Shown piece after piece: positions 8,486 through 18,655 of a stretch of 64,000 nucleotides of DNA (positions are counted from its first letter, which is position 1; each line of letters starts with the position of its first letter). The notes beneath the pieces are model-generated. The model searched no databases and was not told the origin of the DNA. It saw nothing but the letters and a program-made list of their open reading frames with translations. Source of the stretch: an uncultured Latescibacterota bacterium. GTDB lineage: Bacteria > Latescibacterota > UBA2968. The stretch lies in the NCBI GenBank assembly GCA_958295785.1, contig OY282377.1, positions 4,280,896-4,344,895 of the forward strand, written 5' to 3'. The position numbers and the translations under genes are program-made.

Positions 8486-11146
8486 TTACTTGATAATCAG
8501 GAAGGTGCCCTGTTGCGTTTTGCCTTCCGAACCCGGCATCAAAGAAGTGACTTTCCAGAAATAAATGCCCGGGAACATCGCCTCACCGAAGTTGGAGGGG
8601 CGATTCTCGGCGAGCTGGATATACGTCACTTCACCCTTCAGCGGATCATTGTTGTAGAATGTCCAGATGCGCTGACCCGTCACGTCGTACAAATCGATCT
8701 GGCAACGCCCCGGCAGATTGGTAAAGCGCATATTCTGCTGCCGGTTGTACGTATTCAAATCGCTGTCGGCCTTGAAGGGGTTGGGCACAACGCGAACCTG
8801 TTCTTCGAGGCGATCAAAAACGGCTGCGCCCGGAACAACGGGCACAATGCCCGTACGCGAGCCATACACAGAACCCAAAGAGGTGCTCTGCGAGGCTTCC
8901 AAAACCGGGGCACTTTCACCCGTGCCATTCCAATCGCTGTGGCCCGAGTCATACATCCGCACGCTGTACCAGTTGGGGAAACCCGCGTTGGTGCCATTGT
9001 CGTCAAAGAGATACGTGCCGGGAATCTCAGGACCAGCAGCGGGGTCAAGCGCGCCATGCTGACCAGCACTGACGTACTGGTTGGTAGTCAGCGGAATACC
9101 CGTCGGCCAAGCACTGTTCTTAACCGTTGACCAAGCGCGAGAAGGATCATACGTGATGCCAGTGGGCAAATTGCCGGAACGCGCATCTTCAAAAGAAAAC
9201 TCGGTCACGTATTCCCATTCGCCCTGATATTCCACATTCGACCGATAAACGCGATACCCGCGCAAGTCCTGCGCCTCGGCGCCAGAATAATCGGGATCCA
9301 TCGCGCCTTCGCCAAACGCACTCCACCGAATCTGCGTCTTGCCCTGAAGGTTGGAATCCCATGCCACCTTGGTATTGGGCGGCTGATTGGGAAGGTCATA
9401 CCCCCAATTGTACCACTGAATGGCGTTTTCAAAGTGATCGAACATCACCTCTTCACCCAGCGGAATTTCCGGCTGGCGATCCGCCAACTTCGTCGGGGAT
9501 TGCCCCAAACCGCCGTAGTGGTTCATCCAGCCCATGTTGAAGGGCATCGCGTATTTTTTGTAGTCGTCATACTTGGCGTGATCTGCTGCCAAACCCGCCA
9601 CATACGCGACCACCACTTTGGCTTTTTCACCCGGTCCAAGGCTGTAAGGCCCGTAGGAAACCAGCGTGGTATAATGCCCTGGCGCATCATTTTCAGCCGT
9701 ATAGCCCCCAGTGGCAACCGAGTCGTAAATCAACGCATCGCTGTCTCGGTCAGGCGAGGGATAGTCAAAGTCGCTCTTGGAGCGATACCCGTGGAAGAGC
9801 ACCGAAGCGGGTTGTTGCATGCTCTCGTCGTGGGCCGTGACCGGATTGTCGTGCGGCGCCACATACATCTCGTCATCCACGCCGCCATAGCGCATAAACG
9901 GCGGCATCGCATCCACAGTGCCCAAGCCAAAATACTGACCGTGCTGAATCATCCCTTCGCGCACCCACGTCTGCTCGCGGGTATATCGCTCGCGGGCGAT
10001 GGAATAGCGATACGGGTCGCCAATGTCATTGATCAAATTGGAAATGTGATCCGAGTCGCCATCGTGGTAATAGGTCATAAAATGACCGGCATTGGCCAAA
10101 TCCACACCGCGCTGCAACCCAACGGATTTGCCCAGCGCAGCCACATAATCGGCGTGGCTGACTCCATTCATATAATTCGCAGCCAATGTGTTGCGATAAT
10201 AGTCATCGCGCGTGTAGTCGCGCGGATGGTTCCACGAAGTCTGCCGCCAGCCAGACGCCTGACCCGCGTGGAAGCGATTCTGGAACGTGATATAAACGCC
10301 TTCTACCGCCGCGCCCGAGTTGTTGACCACTTCGTTGTCAACGATAAAATACTCATCGTGATCTGGATGCGCCGTGGAAAACCATTTGCGCGTCCACTCC
10401 AACCCCGTGGTGGAAGAACCACCCTCTTGAATCCCGATCAATTCGGGAAACTCATCTTCAGAAAGTGCTTCGGCCCAAGAAGGCGCGCTATACTGCGGCA
10501 GGTCCCCAGAAGCAATGCGGTCTCCAAGGGGCATCGGATCGTTGTAGCGACCAAAACGGAAGTTCCAAACCACAACGGCAATGTTGTTTGCAGGCTCAGG
10601 ATTGGCAATGCCATGGGCATTCGGCCACCAGTTGGTCTTGCGATCAGCAACCGTTGAACCCGCGATATTTGGGGCATCGGCACCGCTGTTCCGGCGAAGT
10701 GCCATTGCCCATTCCTCGTCTTCCACTAATCCCAAATAGGCTTCGGGCATTTTGGTCATATCGTGGGCGCGATTAACCAGATCAGAAGACAGCGCACGCG
10801 CGCCAGCATACGTGCCGTGTGGCGTACCGCCCGTGTTGGAAAGCACCCAGAAGCCTTCACCACCTGTATTCGACTTGGCATTCCAGCCTTCGCGCTCAGA
10901 GCCACCCGAATACACTTTGATATTGCGACCTTGAGGATACGAAAACGAAGACTGTGCGAGTTTTGTCTCGTTGTCTCTCTTGCCCGACATGCCCGGGTTG
11001 TGGATCGTGTGACCGATCTGCCCCCGAGACATCGAAATTCTGGCATTGTTGCCCCATTGGGCCTGAGCCTGTGTAACAAGGCCCGCCAGCAACATGCCAA
11101 CTCCGGCGAAAAAGCCGGAAACGTAAAACCATAGCGTTTTGGACAT
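8486..11146 (-). CDS. Large secreted protein with FlgD/type-IX-like C-terminal domain
   Basis: 886 residues. ATG 11146 is chosen because GAGGAG lies just upstream and a clear signal peptide follows (MSKTLWFYVSGFFAGVGMLL, then QAQAQ). The central part is rich in aromatic and polar residues without a domain I can name. The last ~95 residues start with VRVVPNPFKAD and contain INLYDVTGQ-like (IDLYDVTGQRIWTF) and GIYFWKVTS segments, the fold of the C-terminal sorting/FlgD-Ig domain that ends many secreted proteins of FCB bacteria. Its position between the TonB receptor and the PorV-like barrel suggests a receptor-associated surface protein, functionally analogous to SusD-like partners; that is inference. 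Confidence 0.65.
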   Translation of the reverse strand: MSKTLWFYVSGFFAGVGMLLAGLVTQAQAQWGNNARISMSRGQIGHTIHNPGMSGKRDNETKLAQSSFSYPQGRNIKVYSGGSEREGWNAKSNTGGEGFWVLSNTGGTPHGTYAGARALSSDLVNRAHDMTKMPEAYLGLVEDEEWAMALRRNSGADAPNIAGSTVADRKTNWWPNAHGIANPEPANNIAVVVWNFRFGRYNDPMPLGDRIASGDLPQYSAPSWAEALSEDEFPELIGIQEGGSSTTGLEWTRKWFSTAHPDHDEYFIVDNEVVNNSGAAVEGVYITFQNRFHAGQASGWRQTSWNHPRDYTRDDYYRNTLAANYMNGVSHADYVAALGKSVGLQRGVDLANAGHFMTYYHDGDSDHISNLINDIGDPYRYSIARERYTREQTWVREGMIQHGQYFGLGTVDAMPPFMRYGGVDDEMYVAPHDNPVTAHDESMQQPASVLFHGYRSKSDFDYPSPDRDSDALIYDSVATGGYTAENDAPGHYTTLVSYGPYSLGPGEKAKVVVAYVAGLAADHAKYDDYKKYAMPFNMGWMNHYGGLGQSPTKLADRQPEIPLGEEVMFDHFENAIQWYNWGYDLPNQPPNTKVAWDSNLQGKTQIRWSAFGEGAMDPDYSGAEAQDLRGYRVYRSNVEYQGEWEYVTEFSFEDARSGNLPTGITYDPSRAWSTVKNSAWPTGIPLTTNQYVSAGQHGALDPAAGPEIPGTYLFDDNGTNAGFPNWYSVRMYDSGHSDWNGTGESAPVLEASQSTSLGSVYGSRTGIVPVVPGAAVFDRLEEQVRVVPNPFKADSDLNTYNRQQNMRFTNLPGRCQIDLYDVTGQRIWTFYNNDPLKGEVTYIQLAENRPSNFGEAMFPGIYFWKVTSLMPGSEGKTQQGTFLIIK

Positions 11147-11362
11147 GGATACTGCTCCTCTATGGAGTGATTGATGACTGACATCTTTACTGCTTGCGAT
11201 CTGCTGCGTTTCCCCGGCGACTTCAAGCGAAATGTTGACCATCCCTCCTTTCTGCGTGAAGCCGGTGGTGAACAGGCGCCCCTGTTCCTCCACTTAGCTG
11301 ATTAGCTTCCATTGTGTCATAGTATAAACAATCGTTTGAAACCAGAAGTTCCCTGTTTTTTA

Positions 11363-11388
11363 GAAGGGCGCGAAAAACCGCGCCCTTC
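11363..11388. terminator. Strong intergenic hairpin
   Basis: A perfect 10-bp inverted repeat GAAGGGCGCG / CGCGCCCTTC with a 6-base loop sits 10 bases after the TonB receptor stop. On the minus strand it is not followed by a T-run (TAAAAAACA follows), so it may be a processing or attenuation hairpin rather than a classic terminator. Confidence 0.55.
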
Positions 11389-11398
11389 CGCGACCAGC

Positions 11399-14300
11399 CT
11401 ACCACTTAATACGCAAGCTGAAATTCATCTCGCGTGGAGAGTCCCAATAATTGGTGATATCGCTCGTCTCTGGATTGGCCAGATTTAATGCGACAATATC
11501 GGGATTCGTGGGTTCTAACCCAAGGATGCCATACTGTTGATAGCGATCCGAGTTGAAATCTATCGGCAACGTGGACTCATTGTTGATATTTGTCGAACGC
11601 GTATCCTTCTGGTTGAACAAATTGTACACCTCAACAGCCAAGGTGATGTTCACACCAGACGTATTGCCAAACACCTTCTCGGCATTGAAGTCTGCGCGCG
11701 TGTGGATCGGGCCATACCGGAAGCCCTGAATACCACCCGTGCTGTACGTGAACCGAGAACCCGTGTACAGGCGATACACCAAATTAGAGCGAACATTGCC
11801 CAGTGCTTTGCCACCAAAGGGGCCGTAGTTCGACGGCGTGGCAAACAAAAACGAGATGGAACCAAAGCTGCGGCGGTCGGCTGTCAGCGGCGCGCGCTCG
11901 CCAGATTCCTGATTGTGCGCCACCATCAATGTGCCTTCGCCACTGCCCGGGTTGCCGGGATGGTTCCCGGCGCGTTCCCAATATTCCCTGTCTGCATCGT
12001 CGTATTCATCCAGATTTGTCGGGGCCTCATCGGCGACAAATCGCGCACCTTGTGACGCATAGTGCGAATACCACGGAATCCACGACCACGCGCCACCCGT
12101 GCCAGAGAATTGCACCACATTGCGATGCCGGGACTGCAAATGATTATCGGCCCTTTCGCCAAACTTGATGATGTAGAAATCTTCGGCCTCCCCATCGCGG
12201 CGGGCTTTTTCCCGCAATGACACGGGAATTTCTGCACCGGTTGAAGGATCGACATCCCAATCAACCCAGTAGTAGCCATTGGCTACAAAGAGAGAATCGG
12301 GCCACACGTCTCGGCGGTGCGCGCTGTTGCGCCCTCCGTCTGCCCATTGCAGGTTATACCCCACATTGAACGAGAACATGTTCGAGAATTTCTTCCGCAA
12401 ATTGATCTCAAAACCGCGCACATCGCGCCAGTTGCCGGGCGCGTAAGCCCTCACAGTCGCCACGTACTGAGGCGTTTCGGGATCGTACCACTGCTGCGAA
12501 GCACCTATGGTCTCATTGCCAGACGCCTTGTAATAGGTCGTTAAACCGAGCACGTAATCGCCCACAAAGTTCCAGTCTAACCCCACCTCAAAAGACGTGG
12601 TTTCCTCGGGCGGCAAGAACCGGTTGCCATGGCGTGCATAAGCGTCATTGTAATCGTTGTACTGTTCGGCCGGATCGATCACGCCATTGCCATTCAGGTC
12701 TTTATCTATAGCCTCGCTGGACACAAACTCATTCTGGAACATTTCGTGGAATTGCGGCCGCTGCACAAACCGACCGTAGAAAAAGCGCAGGAGGCTTTTT
12801 TCCGTGATCGGATGCGACACGCCAATGCGAGGGCTGAATGCCTTCATCGCTTTGCCCTTGACCTCGGGCACATAAGCCGAGCGCGTCATGCCATTCCACG
12901 GCGCCTTGCCGCCGTACCACGCATCCACATCTTTCATCATCGTGTTCTGCAAAAAGACATCGCCGCGTATGCCCGCATTCAAGATCATGCCTTCAAATTC
13001 GATCTTGTCCTGAAGATAAACGCCAAAGTCAATGGGATTGAGACCCACATTGTCCTGATTCGGCCAGAACGCCGTCTCTCCAAACGACTTGGAGAACCAG
13101 CGGACATTGCGGTTCGTGGGACCACCTGACCACCGCGCCTGATACCAGTTGTTGTAGCGAATCACTTCCACGCCGGCTTTCACAAAGTTCTGCTTGTTCA
13201 CCTGACTCGACAGGTCCGCCTTAAAGCCTATCCGCTTGTAGTTCCACTGGCTCCAGTTGGTCACTTCGCGGTAAATCGTGTAGTGACCATCCTTCACGCT
13301 GGAAGATGTCAAATCCTCATTCCCAACATCAGGATGAGCATGCAAGCCCGTCGTGTCGCGCGTAGTAGAAGAATAGGACAGGTTCACCTCGTAAAAGGTC
13401 TTCGGAGACAGCGAATGCGTCACAGTCCCGTAAAACAACCCATCCGTATCGCGATAATTGCCAGACGGATTCACAACGTGCAAAAAGACATTGCGACCAT
13501 TGTCGCGCAAATTCAACCGCCCGCCTTCGTCTGGACCTGTAAAGGTATTTTCCCGGCGATTGTAAATTCCCCCCACGCGCAACTTCAAACTCGGAGACGC
13601 GGCAAACGTCACCTTCCCCGTATTGCGCGTATTGGGGGGCGTCGTCAAATTGGAATTTAACAGGGACGAGGGCACTTTTTGCCAAATCGTGCTGGCAAAA
13701 AACGTTATGTCCCGGCTCAAAGGCCCCGCAATATTGGCATCGATGCGATGCCCTACCTTGCCCGTGTAGTCCAACCGCTTGTGCGCCTGCACCACATCGT
13801 TGGCCCCATCGCCATCTAAGTCGGCGGGAATCTCGAGTTGCTGTGAAACCCAGTCGGGATCATCCCACTTGTTGTTGCCCCGATGCATGGGCGAATCGTA
13901 CACATTCGCGCCCCAGTGCTTTTGGCCTGCGGGCGTGAACTGATAGTCCAGCATCCCATTGTAGGCCGAGCCCCCATCGCGCGTCACCATCGAGACCACA
14001 CCGCCTTGTGCATTGCCATACTCGGCGTTGTAACCGCCCGTGATCACCTGAAGTTCCTGAACCGCACTTTTGTTCAAGTCCCGTCCAATGCCCGTGCGAG
14101 AACCCCGGTGGTCGGTCGTCGTAATGCGGACGCCATCCACCACATACGCCACATCCTGACGATCCCCGCCGCGAATCATGATCTCATCGCCTTCCGCGTC
14201 AATTGAAACGCCCGCTTGAAGTTCGATGAACTCACCCATATCGCGCACAATGGGCACAGACTCCAATTCCTCCGCGCTCATAATGTATTTGCTCGTGGTC

Positions 14301-14686
14301 TTGTCTGGCTCAACGGGCGGGCGCTCTGCGATCACTGTGATTTCACCCAATTCCAGCGTTTTCTCTCGAATCTGTAAATCAACCGTCGTCGTCAAGTCGC
14401 TCTGAACCCGAATATCGGTCTGGCGTTGTGCGTCATAACCCACCATTGACCCGGTCATCGAATACGTGCCGGGATCCACCAACAAAATCACGTAAAACCC
14501 ATTGGCATCGGTGACTGCGCCGCGCTGTGTGCCATCGATCACCACATTGGCACCCGGCAACGCCTCGCCCGATTGGGCATCGCGCACTGTGCCCTGAACT
14601 TTTCCCGTCGTCGCAGCATCAGAAATGCCTGCGCCAACGAGCAAGGACAGCGCGAACACGGAAAACGTTTTCAAAATTTTGCCCAT
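11399..14686 (-). CDS. TonB-dependent receptor with carboxypeptidase-regulatory-like N-terminal domain
   Basis: About 1,095 residues. After the signal peptide (MGKILKTFSVFALSLLVGAG) comes a CarboxypepD_reg-like domain (GKVQGTVRDAQSGEALPGAN, then VTDANGFYVILLV). A TonB plug domain follows (YIMSAEELESVPIVRDMGEF; IRGGDRQDVAYVVDGV; GGYNAEYGNAQGGVVSMVT), and then a large barrel ending in a typical terminal strand (REMNFSLRIKW). This is the SusC-like layout for energy-dependent uptake of large nutrients or for a secretion-linked receptor. ATG 14686 has GGAGG 11 bases upstream; a TTG sits one codon earlier. It follows the small barrel gene by 15 bases and precedes the secreted protein, so the four genes form one operon. 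No FecR/anti-sigma pair is nearby. Confidence 0.9.
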   Translation of the reverse strand: MGKILKTFSVFALSLLVGAGISDAATTGKVQGTVRDAQSGEALPGANVVIDGTQRGAVTDANGFYVILLVDPGTYSMTGSMVGYDAQRQTDIRVQSDLTTTVDLQIREKTLELGEITVIAERPPVEPDKTTSKYIMSAEELESVPIVRDMGEFIELQAGVSIDAEGDEIMIRGGDRQDVAYVVDGVRITTTDHRGSRTGIGRDLNKSAVQELQVITGGYNAEYGNAQGGVVSMVTRDGGSAYNGMLDYQFTPAGQKHWGANVYDSPMHRGNNKWDDPDWVSQQLEIPADLDGDGANDVVQAHKRLDYTGKVGHRIDANIAGPLSRDITFFASTIWQKVPSSLLNSNLTTPPNTRNTGKVTFAASPSLKLRVGGIYNRRENTFTGPDEGGRLNLRDNGRNVFLHVVNPSGNYRDTDGLFYGTVTHSLSPKTFYEVNLSYSSTTRDTTGLHAHPDVGNEDLTSSSVKDGHYTIYREVTNWSQWNYKRIGFKADLSSQVNKQNFVKAGVEVIRYNNWYQARWSGGPTNRNVRWFSKSFGETAFWPNQDNVGLNPIDFGVYLQDKIEFEGMILNAGIRGDVFLQNTMMKDVDAWYGGKAPWNGMTRSAYVPEVKGKAMKAFSPRIGVSHPITEKSLLRFFYGRFVQRPQFHEMFQNEFVSSEAIDKDLNGNGVIDPAEQYNDYNDAYARHGNRFLPPEETTSFEVGLDWNFVGDYVLGLTTYYKASGNETIGASQQWYDPETPQYVATVRAYAPGNWRDVRGFEINLRKKFSNMFSFNVGYNLQWADGGRNSAHRRDVWPDSLFVANGYYWVDWDVDPSTGAEIPVSLREKARRDGEAEDFYIIKFGERADNHLQSRHRNVVQFSGTGGAWSWIPWYSHYASQGARFVADEAPTNLDEYDDADREYWERAGNHPGNPGSGEGTLMVAHNQESGERAPLTADRRSFGSISFLFATPSNYGPFGGKALGNVRSNLVYRLYTGSRFTYSTGGIQGFRYGPIHTRADFNAEKVFGNTSGVNITLAVEVYNLFNQKDTRSTNINNESTLPIDFNSDRYQQYGILGLEPTNPDIVALNLANPETSDITNYWDSPREMNFSLRIKW

Positions 14687-14701
14687 CAATTTATGCCTCC
14701 T

Positions 14702-15475
14702 TTAGTCCCAAAAATAAAACTTGAACCCGGCGCCCAAATCGAACATCTGAAGCGGAAACGCCTTGGGCAACCCCCACGCATCGTAGGGCCGAAGTTCGCC
14801 GAGGATGAAATGATACCGCGCACGCACATCCAACGCGATTGTCTGCGTCAAATACGCCTCCAACCCCAACCCCAACGCCACAGTCACAGCCGTGCGCGTG
14901 TCTTCTTGGCGATTTAGCACGACTTGAGGCAAGATATCGCCTTGGGCATCCTTATTGTTCTCATCCAAACCGCTGGCATCGGTTGGGCTTTGACCCGGCC
15001 ACACGATATTTTCTGCGACGGTCTTGTGGTCGTAAAGCCCACCACCCGCAATGATATAAGGCGAAAAACTTCCCCCATCCATTGAACGGTCCGCATTAAA
15101 AAACCACAACCCGGACAACAGCACACTGTTAAACCGATTCGTGTACGAACTGTTCGGGTTGATATCTTTGCTTCTATATTGCTTGGAGGTCAAAGCCTTG
15201 GGCGACCAAGAGAACTCCCCGCTTTCCAAGATGCCACCGCCCATCTGAGCGTGGTGATACTCGGCTTCAATGGTCATGCGAGAACTGCTCACATAGCTGG
15301 CAGTCATCCCCCACTTATCCACACCACCACCAAACCGCTGCCCAAAAGTGAACACGGGATTCGTATAGCTGAGAAAACCACCCAAACCCCACTTGCCAGC
15401 CACCTGCGCCTGTGACGTACTCGCCGAGGCCAACACACACGCGACGACGAAACCTAAAATCTTAAACCATCTCAA
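14702..15475 (-). CDS. Small outer-membrane beta-barrel protein
   Basis: 257 residues starting at a TTG with a perfect GGAGG 8-9 bases upstream. It has a signal peptide (MRWFKILGFVVACVLASAST, then SQAQ) and alternating amphipathic strands, ending FDLGAGFKFYFWD. The general pattern fits OmpA/OmpW-like 8-stranded barrels (porin_4 or PorT-like), but I cannot name the family. It is the first gene of the outer-membrane operon. Confidence 0.6.
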   Translation of the reverse strand: MRWFKILGFVVACVLASASTSQAQVAGKWGLGGFLSYTNPVFTFGQRFGGGVDKWGMTASYVSSSRMTIEAEYHHAQMGGGILESGEFSWSPKALTSKQYRSKDINPNSSYTNRFNSVLLSGLWFFNADRSMDGGSFSPYIIAGGGLYDHKTVAENIVWPGQSPTDASGLDENNKDAQGDILPQVVLNRQEDTRTAVTVALGLGLEAYLTQTIALDVRARYHFILGELRPYDAWGLPKAFPLQMFDLGAGFKFYFWD

Positions 15476-16013
15476 AGTGGTACCTCCTTTCGCACACTGC
15501 GAAAAATACGAACAACTCCTCGAAATACGACGAAAAACAAATCGCTACTCTATGTCCTCACCTCCTTTTTGTTTTGTTATTACAACTGAAACATACAGAT
15601 CAAAAACAGGCCATCAAGACATTACAAATTGAAAATTTGTTTCAAAATTGTTACCAAAAATTCGCCGTAATATAAAAAAAAATATGCCCCATGCAAACCA
15701 TTTTTTATTGGTCGGCATTCATACGCGCTACGCAGGTGCGTCTATTCGTTCATTTGTCCATTCGGGCGGACACGGGAGCACCGCCCCTACGGTTGTCTTT
15801 CATCTGCGTTCATCTGCGGATCGCCTTGTGGCGGGCACGAGGGCACCGCCCCTACGTTTCTATCCTCGCATCTTTCTCAGCGTCCCTTTGTGTCCTTCGT
15901 GGATTACCCGTCTCACCCGTTTTGAACAGATTTGCCATTAAGTTGTGTTGACATTTACATTTGTTGTCAATATGAGCACCTATTTCATGTCATTCCCCGT
16001 GAGGAGAATCATC
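15476..16013. other. Intergenic region with two REP-like palindromes
   Basis: The promoter of the minus-strand outer-membrane operon should lie at the left of this stretch, but no clear -35/-10 pair can be named. Two palindromic dispersed units of the GCACGGG(A/G)GCACCGCCCCTACG type lie near 15768-15793 and 15837-15861. No gene is seen. Confidence 0.5.
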
Positions 16014-16143
16014 TATCGACCTTGAATCACGGTCATACGTCCCGTATTCTTCGCCACAATCTCATTGGAACTGCCCTCAACAAGAATGTCAACACGACCT
16101 AGAAGTTGTCTTAAAGCAACGGGGAGAGGATAATGTTCTGCCA
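16014..16143 (-). pseudogene. C-terminal gene fragment cut by IS110 copy 1
   Basis: Read on the minus strand, an open frame runs from the IS110 left end to a TAG at 16014-16016: AEHYPLPVALRQLLGRVDIL, then VEGSSNEIVAKNTGRMTVIQ, then GR. It looks like real protein and has no start of its own. The missing upstream part is not found on the far side of the IS, where another IS follows. The family is not recognised. Confidence 0.45.
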
Positions 16144-16408
16144 CCTTGTATCTTGCGAGAAAGGGTTAATTAGGTGTTGCACCGTCGTATCGAGACAAGG
16201 CATCTTGATGCCCGGCTCGGGGAAGGCCGATCCCCCTTGAAGGCGATGACCTTTTAGAAAAGATAGGCCCCCCGACCGCCGGGTCTATACCGAAGAGTAT
16301 CTAAGTCCATTGAGGCTGCATAGACAAGGTCGGTAGGCTTGGCGTGAAAAGGTCGGGACGCGAGCGAAGACCGTATCCCTTAGCACCCCCTCATCACAGG
16401 AGGCCGCG
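16144..16408 (+). ncRNA. Candidate IS110 bridge RNA region
   Basis: IS110-group elements are known to encode a bridge RNA in a non-coding end next to the recombinase gene. This 265-base leader is conserved with copy 2 (few substitutions) and contains potential stems such as GCATC-TT-GATGC and CGGCTCGGGGAAGGCCG. I could not fold it or match its loops to the flanks, so exact ends are unknown. Confidence 0.35.
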
Positions 16409-17416
16409 ATGTCGAAATCCCACCCCTCTTTTGCAGGCGTTGATGTTAGTGCCCGTGCGTTGCGCGTTGCCCTGTCAAGCGCTGGGCAAGCCGTCAAGCA
16501 AGCGACCTTTGACAACGATCCCCCGGCACACAAGCGTTTGCTGAAGTGGCTCACCAAGGGCGGACGGACGGTCTGTGTCTGCCTTGAAGCCACCGGGCTT
16601 TATAGCCTGGAGGTGGCTTTGGCCTTGCATCATCATCGCCGCACGCACGTCATGGTCGTCAATCCCAAAGCGATGCACAATGACGCGCAAGCCCGCATGC
16701 AACGGGCGAAGACAGACGCGATGGATGCGTTGTTGATCCTCGATGATGCCCAGCGCATGCCCTTTGTGGCTTGGCAACCCCCGAGCGAGCACGTCCTGCA
16801 ACTGCAAGCCCTGACACGCCGGATGGAGCAACTCAAACAAGCGATCATCCGCGAGCGCAACCGATCCCACGCACAGGGCTACCCCATCCGCAGCACACAC
16901 CTCATCGCACGCGATATTCAGGGGCATATTCGACACCTCAAACGCCGAATCCAGTACCTGCAAGCCCAAGCCCTTGACTGGGTCAAGCAGGACTTGACCC
17001 TCAAGCGCGCTTATCAACGCCTCTGCTCTGTCCGGGGTATCGCACAAACCAGTGCCTGGCGGCTCTTGGACGAACTGGCACTCCTGCCACAAGATATGAA
17101 ACCGTCCCAAGGGGTCGCACACGCAGGGCTTGACCCAAAACCGAAACAATCGGGCACAGCAAATCCGCCCAGACGCATCTCAAAAACCGGGAATAAGTAT
17201 CTCCGACATGCCCTCTATATGCCTGCGTGGGTGGCCTACAGGCATGAAGTCCATGTCAAAGCCTTCTATGACAAACTCATGGCCAGAGGCAAAAAGCCCT
17301 TACAAGCCATCGTTGCCGTGATGCGAAAGTTGCTCCATTCGATCTGGGGGATGTTGCGGCACGACCAAGATTTTGAGGGCGAGAAATTCTATCGCATCAC
17401 CTCTCAAACCCCTTGA
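16409..17416 (+). CDS. IS110-family transposase (DEDD recombinase)
   Basis: 335 residues with the RuvC-like DEDD N-terminal domain (FAGVDVSARALRVALS with the first Asp; VCLEATGLYS with Glu; AKTDAMDALLIL with the Asp pair) and the C-terminal transposase_20 domain (VRGIAQTSAWRLLDEL; HAGLDPKPKQSG; RISKTGNKYLRHALY with the serine/GNKYLR motif). CAGGAGG lies 7 bases upstream of ATG 16409. The length is normal and no frameshift is seen. It differs from copy 2 at only a handful of residues. Confidence 0.92.
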   Translation: MSKSHPSFAGVDVSARALRVALSSAGQAVKQATFDNDPPAHKRLLKWLTKGGRTVCVCLEATGLYSLEVALALHHHRRTHVMVVNPKAMHNDAQARMQRAKTDAMDALLILDDAQRMPFVAWQPPSEHVLQLQALTRRMEQLKQAIIRERNRSHAQGYPIRSTHLIARDIQGHIRHLKRRIQYLQAQALDWVKQDLTLKRAYQRLCSVRGIAQTSAWRLLDELALLPQDMKPSQGVAHAGLDPKPKQSGTANPPRRISKTGNKYLRHALYMPAWVAYRHEVHVKAFYDKLMARGKKPLQAIVAVMRKLLHSIWGMLRHDQDFEGEKFYRITSQTP

Positions 17417-17472
17417 CCTTTAAGAGAGTTTCTTTTCTCGTCGGGAGGTCCCGAAAAAATTAAAACAACTTC

Positions 17473-18404
17473 TTAGAGTCCCTAACATAAAGAAATCAAG
17501 CATCTGAAACAGAGGAGTGAACAGCCGATGGAGAGGAACGCCTCATGGATGTCCGCTCTGCGTTCGTCGCGCACCCGCAGGCTGCCGAACTGCAGGAGCC
17601 AGGCCAGCGTCCGCTCAACGACCCACCGGTACACCCCCAACCCGCTGCCATGCTCTGTACCCCGCCGGGCGATCACCGGCCAGATGTGGCGCGCACGCAG
17701 GGCCTTCCAGCATGCCTTCGAGTCATAGGCATGGTCCGCATACAGCCGTTGGGGTCTGCGGCGCGGACGACCGCGTTTACCTCTGACCGCAGGCACAGCG
17801 TCCACCCATGGCAACCATTGCGTCACATCTGGCCGGTTCGCCCCGGGCACAATCGCGGCCAGAGGTAGCCCGTTGGCATCGGTGATCCCATGATGCTTAC
17901 GCCCGGGCTTGCGGCGGTCTGTGGGATTGGGGCCGGGTTTTCCCCCCAGCGCCTACCGCACGCAGGGAGGCGCTGTCCACGCAGGCGCGAGACCCGGCCA
18001 GGCCATCGACCGCTCGCAGTTTGGACAACAGCAGATGATGAAGCCGCTCCCACACGCCGGCGTCATGCCATGCCTTCAGACGACGCCAGCAGGTCATCCC
18101 GGAACCCCACCCCATCTCTTGGGGCAACCTCTCCCACGGGATGCCGCTCTTCAGGACGAATAGAATGCCGGTCAATGCCTTGCGGTCGTCAATGCGCTTA
18201 CGGCCGGGAAAGCGGAACCGTCCAGGCTTGGGAACCGGCAAAAGGGGGTGGCCCTTTTCCCAGAGTGCATCGCTCACGAGGGGGTTGGTCATTTGTCCCT
18301 CCTCGCCCGGTAAAGATGCCGGGCATGGACGTTGTAAGGGTTGGGCTGAGAAGAAAAGCGGCCTCTCACAAATCCATGGCAACGCTTTTTGTTAGGGACT
18401 CTAA
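17473..18404 (-). mobile_element. IS5-family (IS427-like) element, copy A
   Basis: About 932 bases with inverted ends TTAGAGTCCCTAAC / GTTAGGGACTCTAA. Both ends carry the AGTCCC variant, whereas copies B and C carry AAGCCC at both ends. It is inserted immediately beyond IS110 copy 1. Confidence 0.85.
17482..18292 (-). CDS. IS5-family transposase, two overlapping frames
   Basis: The first frame (ATG at 18292 to stop at 17897) encodes the N-terminal DUF4096-like domain: ALWEKGHPLLP, the DRKALTGILFVLKSGIPW block, then DSASLRAVGAGGKT. The second frame carries the DDE part: KHHGITDANGLPLA, YADHAYDSKACWKALR, and GVYRWVVERTLAWL. The join lies at a GGGGGGAAAA slippery run and needs a +1 (or -2) shift. 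This matches the programmed frameshifting known in IS427-group elements. All three copies in this window share the arrangement, which argues against a random mutation. Confidence 0.8.
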
Positions 18405-18655
18405 ATAGCATGGTAGATGTTATATTCATTGAGATTTGGATTTTCTGACGGGCAGGATCGGGAGGGGCCTGTCAAAAAAAAAAAAGCAGTAAAGTCTGTA
18501 TATTTTCGATTTTTCGGTCGTTTTTTTCCTATAGGGTAGAAGGAAGCCATCCCGACAATCGCTCTGTCTGCTCCAAAAATTTTGTTGAAAGCGATAGTCT
18601 ATCGTCTTTTGTCCTAGCGCATGGAATACGAGCAATGGGTCATGGCGTCCTCCTC
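18405..18655. other. Unassigned spacer between IS5 copy A and MITE 1
   Basis: AT-richer than its surroundings, with a 12-13 base A-run near 18475. The minus strand shows a short coding-like stretch (HALGQKTIDYRFQQNFWSR) without a usable start. It is probably a decayed gene; nothing firmer can be said. Confidence 0.25.

Larger units (their letters stand above)
16144..17429 (+). mobile_element. IS110-family element, copy 1
   Basis: The limits are set by comparison with the second copy at 40143-41428. The two sequences agree from CCTTGTATCTTGCGAG to TTTAAGAGAGT and differ outside, giving about 1,286 bases. There are no terminal inverted repeats, as usual for IS110. The non-coding left part is 265 bases long and structured (see the candidate RNA entry). 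Confidence 0.85.
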
